Below are positions 6,467 through 14,756 of a stretch of DNA of 39,034 bases, piece by piece (position 1 is the stretch's first letter; the number at the start of each line of letters is the position of its first letter). The translations under genes were made by a program, and so were the position numbers. The stretch lies in contig JAFGTS010000027.1 in assembly GCA_016933965.1 (NCBI GenBank), forward strand, positions 1 to 39,034, read 5' to 3'. The notes under the pieces were generated by a model. It worked only from the letters and a program-made list of their open reading frames with translations. It had not been told where the DNA came from and ran no database searches. This DNA comes from Deltaproteobacteria bacterium (GTDB lineage Bacteria > Desulfobacterota > Syntrophia > Syntrophales > UBA2210).

Positions 6467-8234
6467 TCCCCTGGCCAACGTCCTTTATATCGATCTGACA
6501 AAAAGGACCTTTGAGAGGAAGCGAAGAAAGGGACTCTTCGAGCGACACCTGGGCGGGGCGGGCGTCGCGGCGCAGCTCCTTCATGAGGAGTGTCCCGAGG
6601 GGTGTGATCCCCTGTCCCCGGATAATCCTATCATCTTCGCCGTGGGTCCCCTGACGGCCCTCTTCCCCCTGGCGTCGAAGACGGTTGCCATGTTCAAATC
6701 ACCTCACACGGGCAACCTGGGCGAAAGCCACTGCGGCGGCAGGAGTGCCGTGGCGATACGCATGGCGGGATACGGCGCCATCGTCATAAAGGGTGCCAGC
6801 GATATACCCATCTATCTCTCCATAGACGGAAACCAGGTCCGCTTCCGTGAGGCATCGACACTGTGGGGCATGGGATGCTTTTCCACGGGAAGGGTCATCA
6901 GGGAGAATGAAACCGGTGCGGGGCTCAGGACCATCATGCGTATCGGCAAGGCAGGAGAGAACCTGGTATCATATTCCTGTGTCACCACCGAAACGTACCG
7001 GCATTTTGGCAGGCTGGGCCTTGGCGCCGTTTTCGGCAGCAAGAAGCTGAAGGCCGTCGCCGTTTCCGGCAAATCGTCTCTGCCGCTCGCGGATGTCAAA
7101 CTGTACCGGAAACTTTACAACAATGTGTATAAAACGGCCGTCAGTTCCGAAGTGATGAAAAAGTACCATGACCTGGGGACGGCGGAGAATATTATTCCCC
7201 TGAACAACTACGGCGGGCTCCCCACAAGAAATCTCAAGGAGGCCCGCTTCGAATCGTCGGAAAACATTTCCGGAGAGGCCCTGGCAAAGAAATACCTGGG
7301 AAGGCGCCTGGCGTGCAGTCACTGTCCCGTCGGCTGTATCCATATCGCCGCTCTCAGAGAGCCTTACGAAGACGAGGCCTTTTTCTACCGGACAACCATG
7401 ATCTCCTATGATTATGAGCCCCTCTATTCGCTGGGCACCATGCTGGGCGTTTCGAACCCCGAGGATTACCTGAAGCTGATGGACCGCGTGGAGGCCTTGG
7501 GCATCGATGCCATGAGCGCCGGCGTCGTGCTGGCCTGGGCCACGGAGGCCAGGGAAAAGGGATTGATCTCCGATACGGAGCTTCTCGACGCGGCCCTCGA
7601 GTGGGGAAATGTCGGTGAGTACGCGAAGGCCGTCCGCTACATCATCGAACAGCCCAATGATTTCTATCGTGCCCTCGCGCGGGGGGTGGAACACGCGGCG
7701 ACCATTTACGGGGGACTGGAGTTCGCCCTTTCCTTCGCGGGGAACGAGATGCCCGGCTATCACACGGGACCGGGCGCGCATGTGGGCACGCTGATCGGCG
7801 CGCGCCACAGCCATCTTGACAACGCCGGGTACAGCGCCGATCAGAAGACCCTCTCCAAAACGGAAACAAGCCCGGAGAAACTGGCGGAGATGCTGCTGGA
7901 AGAAGAATGGTGGCGCCAGATCCTTTCGAGCCTCGTGGTCTGCTTCTTCGCCCGGGGCATCTACACACCCGAGCTGACGGCCCAATTGCTGGCGGTGGCG
8001 GGGTTCCCCCTTGAAAAGGAAGACCTTGACCGCATCGGCCGGGAAATATTCGCCGCCAAATACCGGTTCAAGGTGCGGGAAGGCTTTTCACTGGACAACC
8101 TTCGCCTGCCGGGGCGGATCCTGGAAACGAAAACGCCCGTGCCGCAGATGAGCGAAGAATATATGAGGAAGGCCATCGCCCATGTGAAGGAGATCCTCAC
8201 CGGCCAGGGGATCTTTGAGTCGGGGGCTTCATGA
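6453..8234 (+). CDS. aor: Tungsten-type aldehyde:ferredoxin oxidoreductase
   Basis: This 593-residue member of the AOR family would oxidise an aldehyde to a carboxylic acid, or run in reverse, using a bis-pterin tungsten or molybdenum site and one 4Fe-4S cluster. The N-terminal domain shows GGAGVAAQLL, GPLTALFPLASKT and GGRSAVAIRMAGYGAIVIKG. The cluster ligands appear as C288, C291 and C295 (ACSHCPVGC) and C497 (LVVCFF). The length is typical of the family. The start at 6453 follows AAGGAG (6440-6445) and overlaps the ferredoxin gene. Its stop overlaps the next start in ATGA. Substrate range cannot be read from the sequence. Cofactor synthesis genes are not in the window. Confidence 0.93.
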   Translation: MLKNDPLANVLYIDLTKRTFERKRRKGLFERHLGGAGVAAQLLHEECPEGCDPLSPDNPIIFAVGPLTALFPLASKTVAMFKSPHTGNLGESHCGGRSAVAIRMAGYGAIVIKGASDIPIYLSIDGNQVRFREASTLWGMGCFSTGRVIRENETGAGLRTIMRIGKAGENLVSYSCVTTETYRHFGRLGLGAVFGSKKLKAVAVSGKSSLPLADVKLYRKLYNNVYKTAVSSEVMKKYHDLGTAENIIPLNNYGGLPTRNLKEARFESSENISGEALAKKYLGRRLACSHCPVGCIHIAALREPYEDEAFFYRTTMISYDYEPLYSLGTMLGVSNPEDYLKLMDRVEALGIDAMSAGVVLAWATEAREKGLISDTELLDAALEWGNVGEYAKAVRYIIEQPNDFYRALARGVEHAATIYGGLEFALSFAGNEMPGYHTGPGAHVGTLIGARHSHLDNAGYSADQKTLSKTETSPEKLAEMLLEEEWWRQILSSLVVCFFARGIYTPELTAQLLAVAGFPLEKEDLDRIGREIFAAKYRFKVREGFSLDNLRLPGRILETKTPVPQMSEEYMRKAIAHVKEILTGQGIFESGAS

Positions 8235-9361
8235 GAGTGCGCCGCGCCGCGATATTTATCCTGTGCGCGGTTATCATAATCGTGATAGTCCTCGACGTCG
8301 GGCCTGTGCGGGCCGTCGACGGTCTCCCCGAACTGCTCGCGGAACCCTGGCCCGAAGCGGAACAACTGTTCCGTCGTGACGGATTCTGGCTCGGCGGCGA
8401 CGGTGCTTCCACGGTCGCTCTGGGAGCGGAACGGATACTCTGGCTTTTCGGTGACAGCTTCATAGATCCCGCCGGAACGGGTGACCGCCGTGCGGCTTCG
8501 ATCATTCGGAACAGCATCGCCGTTCAGAAGGGGCGCGATCCCGCGGGGGCAACGGTATCCTTTTTCTGGCGGGACGATGACGGGTGCCCCCTGCCGTTTT
8601 TCCCGGGAAACGGCGACCGCTGGTACTGGCCCGGAGCGGGAGTGCGACTTGAGACAGGTCTCCTGATATTTCTCATGGAGATCGAAGAGGCACAGAACGA
8701 ACTGGGATTCGACGCCGCGGGCTGGAAAGCCGTGACGGTGGATAACCCCGATGACGAACCGCCCTGCTGGCGGTTGGAGCGGATCAGTCAACTGCCCGGA
8801 AAGGATTTCGGGATCATCGTTGGTTCCGGGAGCGCCTTTGTTCGCGATGAGCATCTCTATGCCGTCGGCGCGGACCCTGAGCGAAGGAACATATATGTCC
8901 TTCGATGGTCTTTGAAGGACGCGGGACGGGCGGACCTGTCCCGGCCTTGCTGGTGGTCAGGTGAATCGGGGCGATGGGTGCCGGTGGACCGGCTTTCGGG
9001 AGTTCCGTCTCCCCTGTTTACCGAAGGCCAGATGGAATTCACCCTTCATTACAACGAGAGCCTCGGCAAGTACCTGCACATCCAGACCGGGACCTTCATC
9101 GATCCGGCCATCATGCTCCGTGGGGCTAGGAACATAACCGGTCCATGGTCCTCACCCGAAAGGGTCTATGAAGTCCCTGAGTCGCGGGAGAAGGGGCTGT
9201 TCGTTTACGCGGGCAAGGCCCACCCGTCGCTGGCCGGAGCTGATCTCGTCATCACGTACAACGTCAACACCATGGATCGGGAGCGGCTCCTGAGCGACAG
9301 GGGGATCTATTTCCCCCGTTTCGTGAAGGTGTTCCTCGCCCTCTGTTCCGGAACCAAGTGA
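8231..9361 (+). CDS. Exported DUF4185/DUF5005-like propeller protein
   Basis: This 376-residue protein has an N-terminal hydrophobic signal or anchor (AAIFILCAVIIIVIVLDVGPVRA) followed by a beta-rich domain. Motifs such as ILWLFGDSFID, FVRDEHLYAVG, YNESLGKYLHIQ and DLVITYNVN resemble DUF4185/DUF5005 five-bladed propellers related to glycoside hydrolases (recognised from memory, moderate certainty). No catalytic residues can be assigned. It overlaps the AOR stop by four bases and lies 18 bases before the photolyase gene, so it belongs to the same operon, although its exported nature contrasts with its cytosolic neighbours. Confidence 0.65.
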   Translation: MRVRRAAIFILCAVIIIVIVLDVGPVRAVDGLPELLAEPWPEAEQLFRRDGFWLGGDGASTVALGAERILWLFGDSFIDPAGTGDRRAASIIRNSIAVQKGRDPAGATVSFFWRDDDGCPLPFFPGNGDRWYWPGAGVRLETGLLIFLMEIEEAQNELGFDAAGWKAVTVDNPDDEPPCWRLERISQLPGKDFGIIVGSGSAFVRDEHLYAVGADPERRNIYVLRWSLKDAGRADLSRPCWWSGESGRWVPVDRLSGVPSPLFTEGQMEFTLHYNESLGKYLHIQTGTFIDPAIMLRGARNITGPWSSPERVYEVPESREKGLFVYAGKAHPSLAGADLVITYNVNTMDRERLLSDRGIYFPRFVKVFLALCSGTK

Positions 9362-9379
9362 GAAAGGGCGCAGTCGGCA

Positions 9380-10747
9380 GTGTCCAGAAGAGAGAACCGT
9401 GTAAAACCGGAGCGGATAGAGGTCATCGGGAAAAGACCTCCCGGGGAAGGCCCCGTCGTCTACTGGATGAGCAGGGACCAGCGGGTTGCGGACAACTGGG
9501 CCCTTATCCACGCCGGGGAGGAAGCCCTGAAGAGGGGACGGCCCCTGGCGGTCGTTTTCTGCCTGGTAACGGACTTTCTCGGCGCCGGTCCCCGGCATTA
9601 TGATTTCATGCTCCGGGGGCTTCGCGAGGTCGCCGCCGACCTGGAGCGGAAGAATATCCCTTTTTTCATGCTGCAGGGGCCGCCGGAGAAGGAAGTTTCC
9701 ACCTTCGTTAAGCGGGTCCGGGCGGGGCTCCTGGTCACCGATTTCGACCCACTCAAGATAAAGCGGCGCTGGAAGGCCGGTGTTTCCCGTGACATTGCCA
9801 TTCCCTTTCACGAGGTCGATGCCCATAATATCGTGCCCTGCCGGGTGGCTTCGCAGAAGCAGGAATATGCCGCCCGGACCTTCAGGCCGCGGGTTCTGGG
9901 GAGGCTGGAGGAATTTCTCGAGGACTTCCCGGTGATCAAAAAGCATCCCCACCCATGGAAAGGGCCCGCGCCGCGCATTGACTGGGACCTGCTCGGCGCC
10001 CCGAGTGGAACTGTTCCCGACGTGGCTTCGGTCGAAGTACCCATACCCGGCGGTAAAGCGGCCCACCAGGCGCTCCGCCGGTTCATCGAACGGGGACTGT
10101 CAGGTTATGACACACTGCGGAACGACCCCACTCAACCGGGTCAGTCGGGACTGTCCCACTATTTTCATTTCGGCCACCTCTCGGCCCAGCGGGCGGTGAT
10201 CGAGGTCAGGAACTCCCCAACCGGCGGTGAGGATGCAGCCGCCTTTCTCGAGGAATTGATCGTCCGCCGGGAACTGTCGGACAATTTCTGTTATTATTGC
10301 GGAGACTATGATTCCGTGAAGGGATTTCCCGCGTGGGCGCGAAAAACCCTGGACGAGCACGCCGCCGATGAGCGGGAGTACCTGTATTCTGCGGAAGAGT
10401 TCGAGAACGCCGCTACCCACGACAGGCTCTGGAACGCGGCGCAGATGGAAATGGTGAAAATGGGGAAGATGCACGGGTATCTGAGGATGTACTGGGCGAA
10501 AAAAATACTGGAGTGGACTCCTTCCGCCGGAGAAGCCCTCGATATCGCCCTGTCTCTGAATGACCGCTATGAAATCGACGGCCGGGACCCGAACGGGTAC
10601 GCGGGTTGTGCCTGGGCGATCGGCGGCGTTCATGACCGGCCCTGGTCGCGACGCCCCGTTTTCGGCACGATCCGGTACATGAGTTACCGGGGCTGCAGAT
10701 CGAAATTCAACGTCGATGCCTATATAGAGAAGGTAAACCGCTTGTAG
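9380..10747 (+). CDS. phr: Class II CPD photolyase
   Basis: This 455-residue deoxyribodipyrimidine photolyase splits UV-induced cyclobutane dimers using FAD and light. The N-terminal antenna domain contains VVYWMSRDQRVADNWAL, a class II hallmark. The FAD/DNA domain shows GLSHYFHFGHLSAQRA, ELIVRRELSDNFCYY, KMHGYLRMYWAKKILEW, LNDRYEIDGRDPNGY and GVHDRPW. The start is a GTG at 9380, because a later ATG would remove conserved sequence; the ribosome site is weak (AAAGGG, 9364-9369). It is co-transcribed with the genes on both sides. A light-dependent enzyme in a probable anaerobe points to occasional exposure to sunlit surface habitats. Confidence 0.93.
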   Translation: MSRRENRVKPERIEVIGKRPPGEGPVVYWMSRDQRVADNWALIHAGEEALKRGRPLAVVFCLVTDFLGAGPRHYDFMLRGLREVAADLERKNIPFFMLQGPPEKEVSTFVKRVRAGLLVTDFDPLKIKRRWKAGVSRDIAIPFHEVDAHNIVPCRVASQKQEYAARTFRPRVLGRLEEFLEDFPVIKKHPHPWKGPAPRIDWDLLGAPSGTVPDVASVEVPIPGGKAAHQALRRFIERGLSGYDTLRNDPTQPGQSGLSHYFHFGHLSAQRAVIEVRNSPTGGEDAAAFLEELIVRRELSDNFCYYCGDYDSVKGFPAWARKTLDEHAADEREYLYSAEEFENAATHDRLWNAAQMEMVKMGKMHGYLRMYWAKKILEWTPSAGEALDIALSLNDRYEIDGRDPNGYAGCAWAIGGVHDRPWSRRPVFGTIRYMSYRGCRSKFNVDAYIEKVNRL

Positions 10748-10759
10748 GGGAGGTGTATC

Positions 10760-11389
10760 ATGTCAAAGAAGGACAGAAAAATAATATTGATGGCCCAGTG
10801 CCTGGTAAATCCATACTGCCGGGTCCATATCCTGGGACAGAACTTCCCCCTGTCGCACGAGCTGATGGACTACCTGATGCGCAACCGGGTCGGGGTCATC
10901 CAGTATCCCTGTCCGGAAACGACCGCCATGGGGCTCATGAGGAACCCCCAGGGCCGGCAGCAGTATGACAATATTTTCTTTCGCAACCATTGCAAGGAAC
11001 TGCTGCGAGTCCCCATGCTTATGGTGCGGGAGTTCATCAGGAACAAGTACCGTTTAACCTGTTTCGTCGGCTTGGAGAACAGCCCGACCTGCGGCATACA
11101 CTGGGGAAAGCACAAGGTGAACCGCTACCAGACGGAATCACCCGTCCCCGCCGATAACCCCGACCCGGATGATCCCGTTCTCATGGGCATCATGGCCGAG
11201 ATACTGTCGGAAGAGCTCGCGCAGGACAGTGTGATGGTTCCCTTTCTCGAGTTTCCCACCCTCGAACCCGTGGGCTCGCCGAAACGAAACCGGTTCTGGG
11301 AAGACCTGCAGCGGGCGGTGGAACCCCGCATGTTCATGGAGGAAGGCAGCGCGGATGTCCCCGTCATGGAGGACGATAAGAACGAGTAA
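10760..11389 (+). CDS. TudS/DUF523-related putative desulfidase
   Basis: This 209-residue cytosolic protein resembles the group annotated as TudS-related putative desulfidases (CD3072-type, from memory). Three cysteines lie where the TudS iron-sulfur ligands are expected: C14 in MAQCLVNPYC, C51 in QYPCPE and C111 in NSPTCGIHWG. TudS enzymes remove sulfur from thiouracil through a 4Fe-4S cluster, so a role in thio-nucleobase turnover is a fair guess here. A very strong ribosome site (GGGGAGGTG, 10747-10755) precedes the ATG. The stop shares one base with the ATG of the MutY-like gene, so the two are coupled. Confidence 0.75.
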   Translation: MSKKDRKIILMAQCLVNPYCRVHILGQNFPLSHELMDYLMRNRVGVIQYPCPETTAMGLMRNPQGRQQYDNIFFRNHCKELLRVPMLMVREFIRNKYRLTCFVGLENSPTCGIHWGKHKVNRYQTESPVPADNPDPDDPVLMGIMAEILSEELAQDSVMVPFLEFPTLEPVGSPKRNRFWEDLQRAVEPRMFMEEGSADVPVMEDDKNE

Positions 11390-12228
11390 TGCCGCCTCAT
11401 TGTGAAGACAGGGTCCTGAGCGAGAGCGAGAAGGATGCGTTCAGAAGGACCGTGCGCGGGTTTTTCCGCGACCGGGGAAGAAAACTGCCCTGGAGGGAGA
11501 CCCGGGACCCTTACCGTATACTCGTTTCCGAGATCATGCTTCAACAGACGCAGGTCCCGCGGGTCCTGGAAAAATACGAAGCCTTTCTTGCCGAGTTTCC
11601 CGATATCCGGTCCCTTGCCGCGGCGCCGCTCCACGAGGTCTTGGCGGCCTGGCAGGGGCTCGGCTACAATCGCCGGGCAGCCTACCTGAAAAAAGCGGCC
11701 GAAATGATCCTGTCCGATTTCAACGGGACCGTCCCTTCATCGCCGGAGAAGCTGAAAAAACTCCCGGGTATCGGGGAGGCGACAGCGAGCGCCGTCTGCG
11801 CCTTTGCCTTTAATCAACCTGTCGTTTTCGTGGAGACCAACATTCGGGCCGTCTATATTCACCATTTCTTCGGAGATGAACATCCCGTCAGCGATGCACG
11901 GCTCCTGCCACTGGTCGCCAAGACGCTCGACCGGAGGGATCCCCGCGGATGGTACAACGCCCTCATGGATTACGGGGTCTACCTCAAGAAGGAATACGGC
12001 AATCCCGCCAGGCGAAGCGCCCATCACCACAGGCAGGCGCCCTTTGAGGGCTCCAACCGCCAGGTCAGAGGGGCCGTGCTCCGGGTATTGCTGGAGCATG
12101 GCGGGATAACGCAGGGATCGCTTATCCGGTTGCTGCCCTTTGATGCATCACGAGTTCTACAGTGTCTGGAGGAACTTGAACGGGAAGGCCTGATCCGCGG
12201 GAAGAAAGGGCATTTCGAGATAGCCTGA
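11389..12228 (+). CDS. MutY-like HhH-GPD DNA glycosylase
   Basis: This 279-residue protein belongs to the endonuclease III/MutY superfamily. It shows LPWRETRDPY, SEIMLQQTQV with the MutY catalytic Glu at residue 48, and an HhH motif LPGIGEATA (125-133). The position of the usual catalytic Asp reads VETN, with Glu149. The cysteines that bind the 4Fe-4S cluster in MutY are absent after the GPD domain; that region reads NPARRSAHHHRQAPFEGSNRQVRG. There is no NUDIX-type domain, but a small winged-helix-like tail (from about 230) follows. A subfamily with FIETNIR and FEGS motifs is known to me, so this is probably a real lineage rather than decay. It is likely to act on A:G or A:8-oxoG mispairs, though this is unproven. 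TAATG overlap with the previous gene. Confidence 0.8.
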   Translation: MPPHCEDRVLSESEKDAFRRTVRGFFRDRGRKLPWRETRDPYRILVSEIMLQQTQVPRVLEKYEAFLAEFPDIRSLAAAPLHEVLAAWQGLGYNRRAAYLKKAAEMILSDFNGTVPSSPEKLKKLPGIGEATASAVCAFAFNQPVVFVETNIRAVYIHHFFGDEHPVSDARLLPLVAKTLDRRDPRGWYNALMDYGVYLKKEYGNPARRSAHHHRQAPFEGSNRQVRGAVLRVLLEHGGITQGSLIRLLPFDASRVLQCLEELEREGLIRGKKGHFEIA

Positions 12229-12375
12229 AAAAAAAAGAGGTTCTCGACCGGGGATACAACGAGGGGGGGGAGAGGAGGGTACGTGTGAGCGTACACTGTG
12301 GATCGCTGCACCAACCGGTCAAGAACCTGTCTGTCAATGCGACGGGCGGCCGGGGCCGTCCGGCATCGTTGTTTC

Positions 12376-13527
12376 TTACAATCCCAGGTACCGGGATATG
12401 ATCAAGAGCATTATCTCCGATGTGCCCGCGTAAATGGTCTGAACCCGGGCGTCCCTGAAGAGGCGGGCGATGGGATATTCCTCCATGTACCCGTAGCCGC
12501 CGTGAAACTGCACGCACTTTCCTACCACTTCATTAAGCATTTCCGCAATCCAATATTTCGCCATGGAAGCCTTCTTGACCAGTTCCTTGCCCGCCATGTG
12601 GTCCAGAATGAGGCTTTCCATGAAGGTTCGACCCAGTTCCACGTCCGTGGCCATTTTGGCCAGTTCGAAGGAGATGTACTGGAACCGGCTGATGGGACGG
12701 CCGAAGGCCTCGCGGCTTTTCGTGTATTCAATGGTGAGGCGAAGCGCTTCCTCGGCGAAGACCTGGCTCATCATGGCCGAAACGATACGCTCCTGCTGGA
12801 GCTTTTCCATGAGATAGTAGAATCCCCGTCCCTCCTGTCCCAGCAGGTTCTCGGCGGGGACGACGCAATCAACGAAGGACATCTCGGCCGTATCCTGGGA
12901 ATGGAGGCCGACCTTCTCGAGGTTCCTGCCCCGTTCGAATCCCGGCGTACCCCCCTCGACGACGATGAGCGACAATCCCGCATAGGGTGACTCGGGATTC
13001 GGATCCGTCTTTGCCGCCACGATGACGAGGTTGCTCAGGATGCCGTTCGATATGAACGTCTTCTGGCCGTTCAGGATATAGTTGTTCCCGTTCTTGACCG
13101 CCGTTGTCCGGATGGCCGCGAGGTCGGACCCGGTCCCCGGTTCGGTCATGGCGACGGCGGTGATGTATTCACCCGTCACGCAGCCGGGGAGCCAGCGATT
13201 CTTCTGTTCCTCATTTCCGTAAGCGGAAATATAGGGCACGATGATGTCCGAGTGCAGGGGAAAGACGAACCCCCCGCAGTGTGTGCTCGCGGCTTCCTCT
13301 ACCGCGATGAGCGAATAGAGAAAATCGGCCCCGACACCACCGTATTCCTCGGGAAGCCAGGGACAGAGAAACCCCTGTGCGCCGAATTTCGTCCATAACT
13401 CGCGGGGAACGATGCCCGCCTTTTCCCATTCCTCAACGTAGGGGGTCACTTCCTTGTCGAAGAACCGTCGTATTGATTCCCTGAATATCGAGTGTTCCTG
13501 TGTGTAGCAGCTTTCCAGTAACGACAT
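12376..13527 (-). CDS. Acyl-CoA dehydrogenase
   Basis: This 383-residue flavoprotein oxidises an acyl-CoA to the 2-enoyl-CoA and passes electrons to an ETF. It shows the N-terminal helical domain, the FAD-binding segment AVAMTEPGTGSDLAAIRT, GQKTFISNG, the R-E-A-F-G-R-P segment, QFHGGYGYMEEYPIARLFRDAR and the catalytic Glu in IYAGTSEIM (residue 371). Full length for the family. AAGGAGGG precedes the ATG at 13527. Chain-length preference cannot be read. No ETF or CoA-ligase gene is adjacent, so it stands alone, divergent from the FGE-type lipoprotein. Confidence 0.93.
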   Translation of the reverse strand: MSLLESCYTQEHSIFRESIRRFFDKEVTPYVEEWEKAGIVPRELWTKFGAQGFLCPWLPEEYGGVGADFLYSLIAVEEAASTHCGGFVFPLHSDIIVPYISAYGNEEQKNRWLPGCVTGEYITAVAMTEPGTGSDLAAIRTTAVKNGNNYILNGQKTFISNGILSNLVIVAAKTDPNPESPYAGLSLIVVEGGTPGFERGRNLEKVGLHSQDTAEMSFVDCVVPAENLLGQEGRGFYYLMEKLQQERIVSAMMSQVFAEEALRLTIEYTKSREAFGRPISRFQYISFELAKMATDVELGRTFMESLILDHMAGKELVKKASMAKYWIAEMLNEVVGKCVQFHGGYGYMEEYPIARLFRDARVQTIYAGTSEIMLLIISRYLGL

Positions 13528-13614
13528 GAGATCCCTCCTTGAACAGATACCGGATGTACGAAAAACAGAATTTCAGAACCAAAAATCATATATCGGAGCT
13601 TTAAACGGTACCCT

Positions 13615-13643
13615 CTGATACGATAAAAGACCGTTTCATTCAA
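13615..13643 (-). promoter_or_regulatory. Possible promoter of the acyl-CoA dehydrogenase gene
   Basis: On the minus strand, TTGAAT (13638-13643) is followed after 17 bases by TATCAG (13615-13620), about 90 bases before the start codon. Both boxes are imperfect. The nearby palindrome just upstream of the -35 supports a regulated promoter here. Confidence 0.35.
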
Positions 13644-13651
13644 GAGAGAAA

Positions 13652-13667
13652 TTGACCGGCGGGTCAA
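13652..13667. promoter_or_regulatory. Palindromic operator candidate
   Basis: TTGACCGGCGGGTCAA is a 16-bp sequence with perfect six-base arms, and 14 of its 16 positions are symmetric. It sits in the divergent region next to the putative acyl-CoA dehydrogenase promoter. Its form resembles operators of TetR-type fatty-acid-degradation regulators (TGACC..GGTCA type, family knowledge). No regulator gene is in the window. Confidence 0.4.
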
Positions 13668-13742
13668 AAAAATGAGATGGGTCGGCGAAACCTTCGGGCA
13701 TTAGGTGTTCTGCCTCTGAGATCAAGGTTACTGATAACCCTA

Positions 13743-13771
13743 TTGACATGACCGGTGGTATCAGTTACAAA
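13743..13771 (+). promoter_or_regulatory. Sigma70-type promoter of the FGE-type lipoprotein gene
   Basis: A perfect TTGACA (13743-13748), a 17-base spacer and TACAAA (13766-13771). It lies 130 bases before the start at 13901. With the two divergent signals above, it accounts for the gap 13528-13900; the rest of that gap holds nothing I can identify. Confidence 0.5.
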
Positions 13772-13900
13772 TCCTTCATGGATCATGAGGGGCGTCGGGA
13801 ATCACACGCCGAAAACACCCTGTTTTGATAGAAGGGCCTGCCGCTATCGGCCTTTGACGGCGGTCGATGAACAGTGTTTCCGAAAAAAGGAGGTTAAGCC

Positions 13901-14752
13901 ATGCAGCATGGGAAGAACAGGGCTGCTCTACCAGTTACTTCTATAGGTATGTGGGTCTTTATTCTTTCAGCATTGACCGTCATCTCCGGCTGCGGCCTGT
14001 TCCATAAGGCACCCCTGCCGGACATGTCCCAGACTTCCTTTATCAACAGTGTTGGAATGAGCTTCACTCTCATTAAAGCCGGTACGTTCACCATGGGGAG
14101 CTCTTTGAAGGAGCCCGGCAGAACGGCGGCGGAGACATCTCATACGGTGCGGCTTACCAGACCCTTTTACCTGCAGACGACCGAGGTGACCCAGGGGCAG
14201 TGGAAGGCCGTCATGGGTCGGAATCCTTCTTACTTCAAGAGATGCGGGGATGAATGCCCCGTGGAGCAGGTATCATGGAATGATACGATCCTGTTCATAG
14301 AAAAACTCAATGAAATGGAAGATACAGGGCGGTACCGCCTTCCCACGGAAGCCGAGTGGGAATATGCATGCAGGGCACGGGTCCGCAAAACCTTCTATAC
14401 CGGTCCCTGTATCGACACGGGACAGGCGAACTTCAACGGTCTGTACCCCCTTGAAGGCTGCCCCGCCGGGGACTATAGAAACACCTCTATCCCCTGTGGA
14501 AGCTATGAGCCCAATCCCTGGGGGCTGTATGACATGTGCGGGAATGTGTGGGAATGGTGCGAAGACTGGTACGGGGACCATCCCGGTGATGTCCAGTCAG
14601 ACCCTGAGGGTGCCGATGATGGGACACAAAGGGTCGTCAAGGGAGGTGCCTGGAACAGCATGGGTAGGCAGATACGTCCGGCGAGCCGTATGGGGGTCCC
14701 CCCCGCGGGGTTCACCAATTATATCGGCTTCCGGGTGGCGTGCAGTTATTGA
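13901..14752 (+). CDS. Lipoprotein with FGE/SUMF1-type formylglycine-generating-enzyme domain
   Basis: This 283-residue protein has a lipoprotein signal: a hydrophobic stretch then VISGC with Cys31, giving a lipid-anchored protein after cleavage. The rest is an FGE-sulfatase (SUMF1/PvdO-type) domain: AGTFTMGSSLKE, FYLQTTEVTQGQW, YRLPTEAEWEYACRA, NPWGLYDMCGNVWEWCEDWY, VVKGGAWNS and YIGFRVACSY. Known members either modify sulfatases or are non-catalytic C-type-lectin-fold domains. No sulfatase is nearby, so catalysis is uncertain. AAAGGAGG lies eight bases upstream of the ATG. Monocistronic, followed by repeat block 4. Confidence 0.88.
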   Translation: MQHGKNRAALPVTSIGMWVFILSALTVISGCGLFHKAPLPDMSQTSFINSVGMSFTLIKAGTFTMGSSLKEPGRTAAETSHTVRLTRPFYLQTTEVTQGQWKAVMGRNPSYFKRCGDECPVEQVSWNDTILFIEKLNEMEDTGRYRLPTEAEWEYACRARVRKTFYTGPCIDTGQANFNGLYPLEGCPAGDYRNTSIPCGSYEPNPWGLYDMCGNVWEWCEDWYGDHPGDVQSDPEGADDGTQRVVKGGAWNSMGRQIRPASRMGVPPAGFTNYIGFRVACSY

Positions 14753-14756
14753 ATTG

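Noticed and set aside
6969-7985. Minus-strand open frame of 338 codons inside the AOR gene.
   Set aside because: It is antisense to highly conserved AOR sequence, and no domain can be recognised.
12229-12375. A terminator between the convergent MutY-like and acyl-CoA dehydrogenase genes.
   Set aside because: Only short GC dyads (for example GTACG/CGTAC at 12279-12294) are present, without a T-run on either strand.
13901-14752. Catalytic formylglycine-generating enzyme with a sulfatase partner.
   Set aside because: No sulfatase lies nearby and the copper-binding Cys pair cannot be placed with confidence, so only the domain is named.
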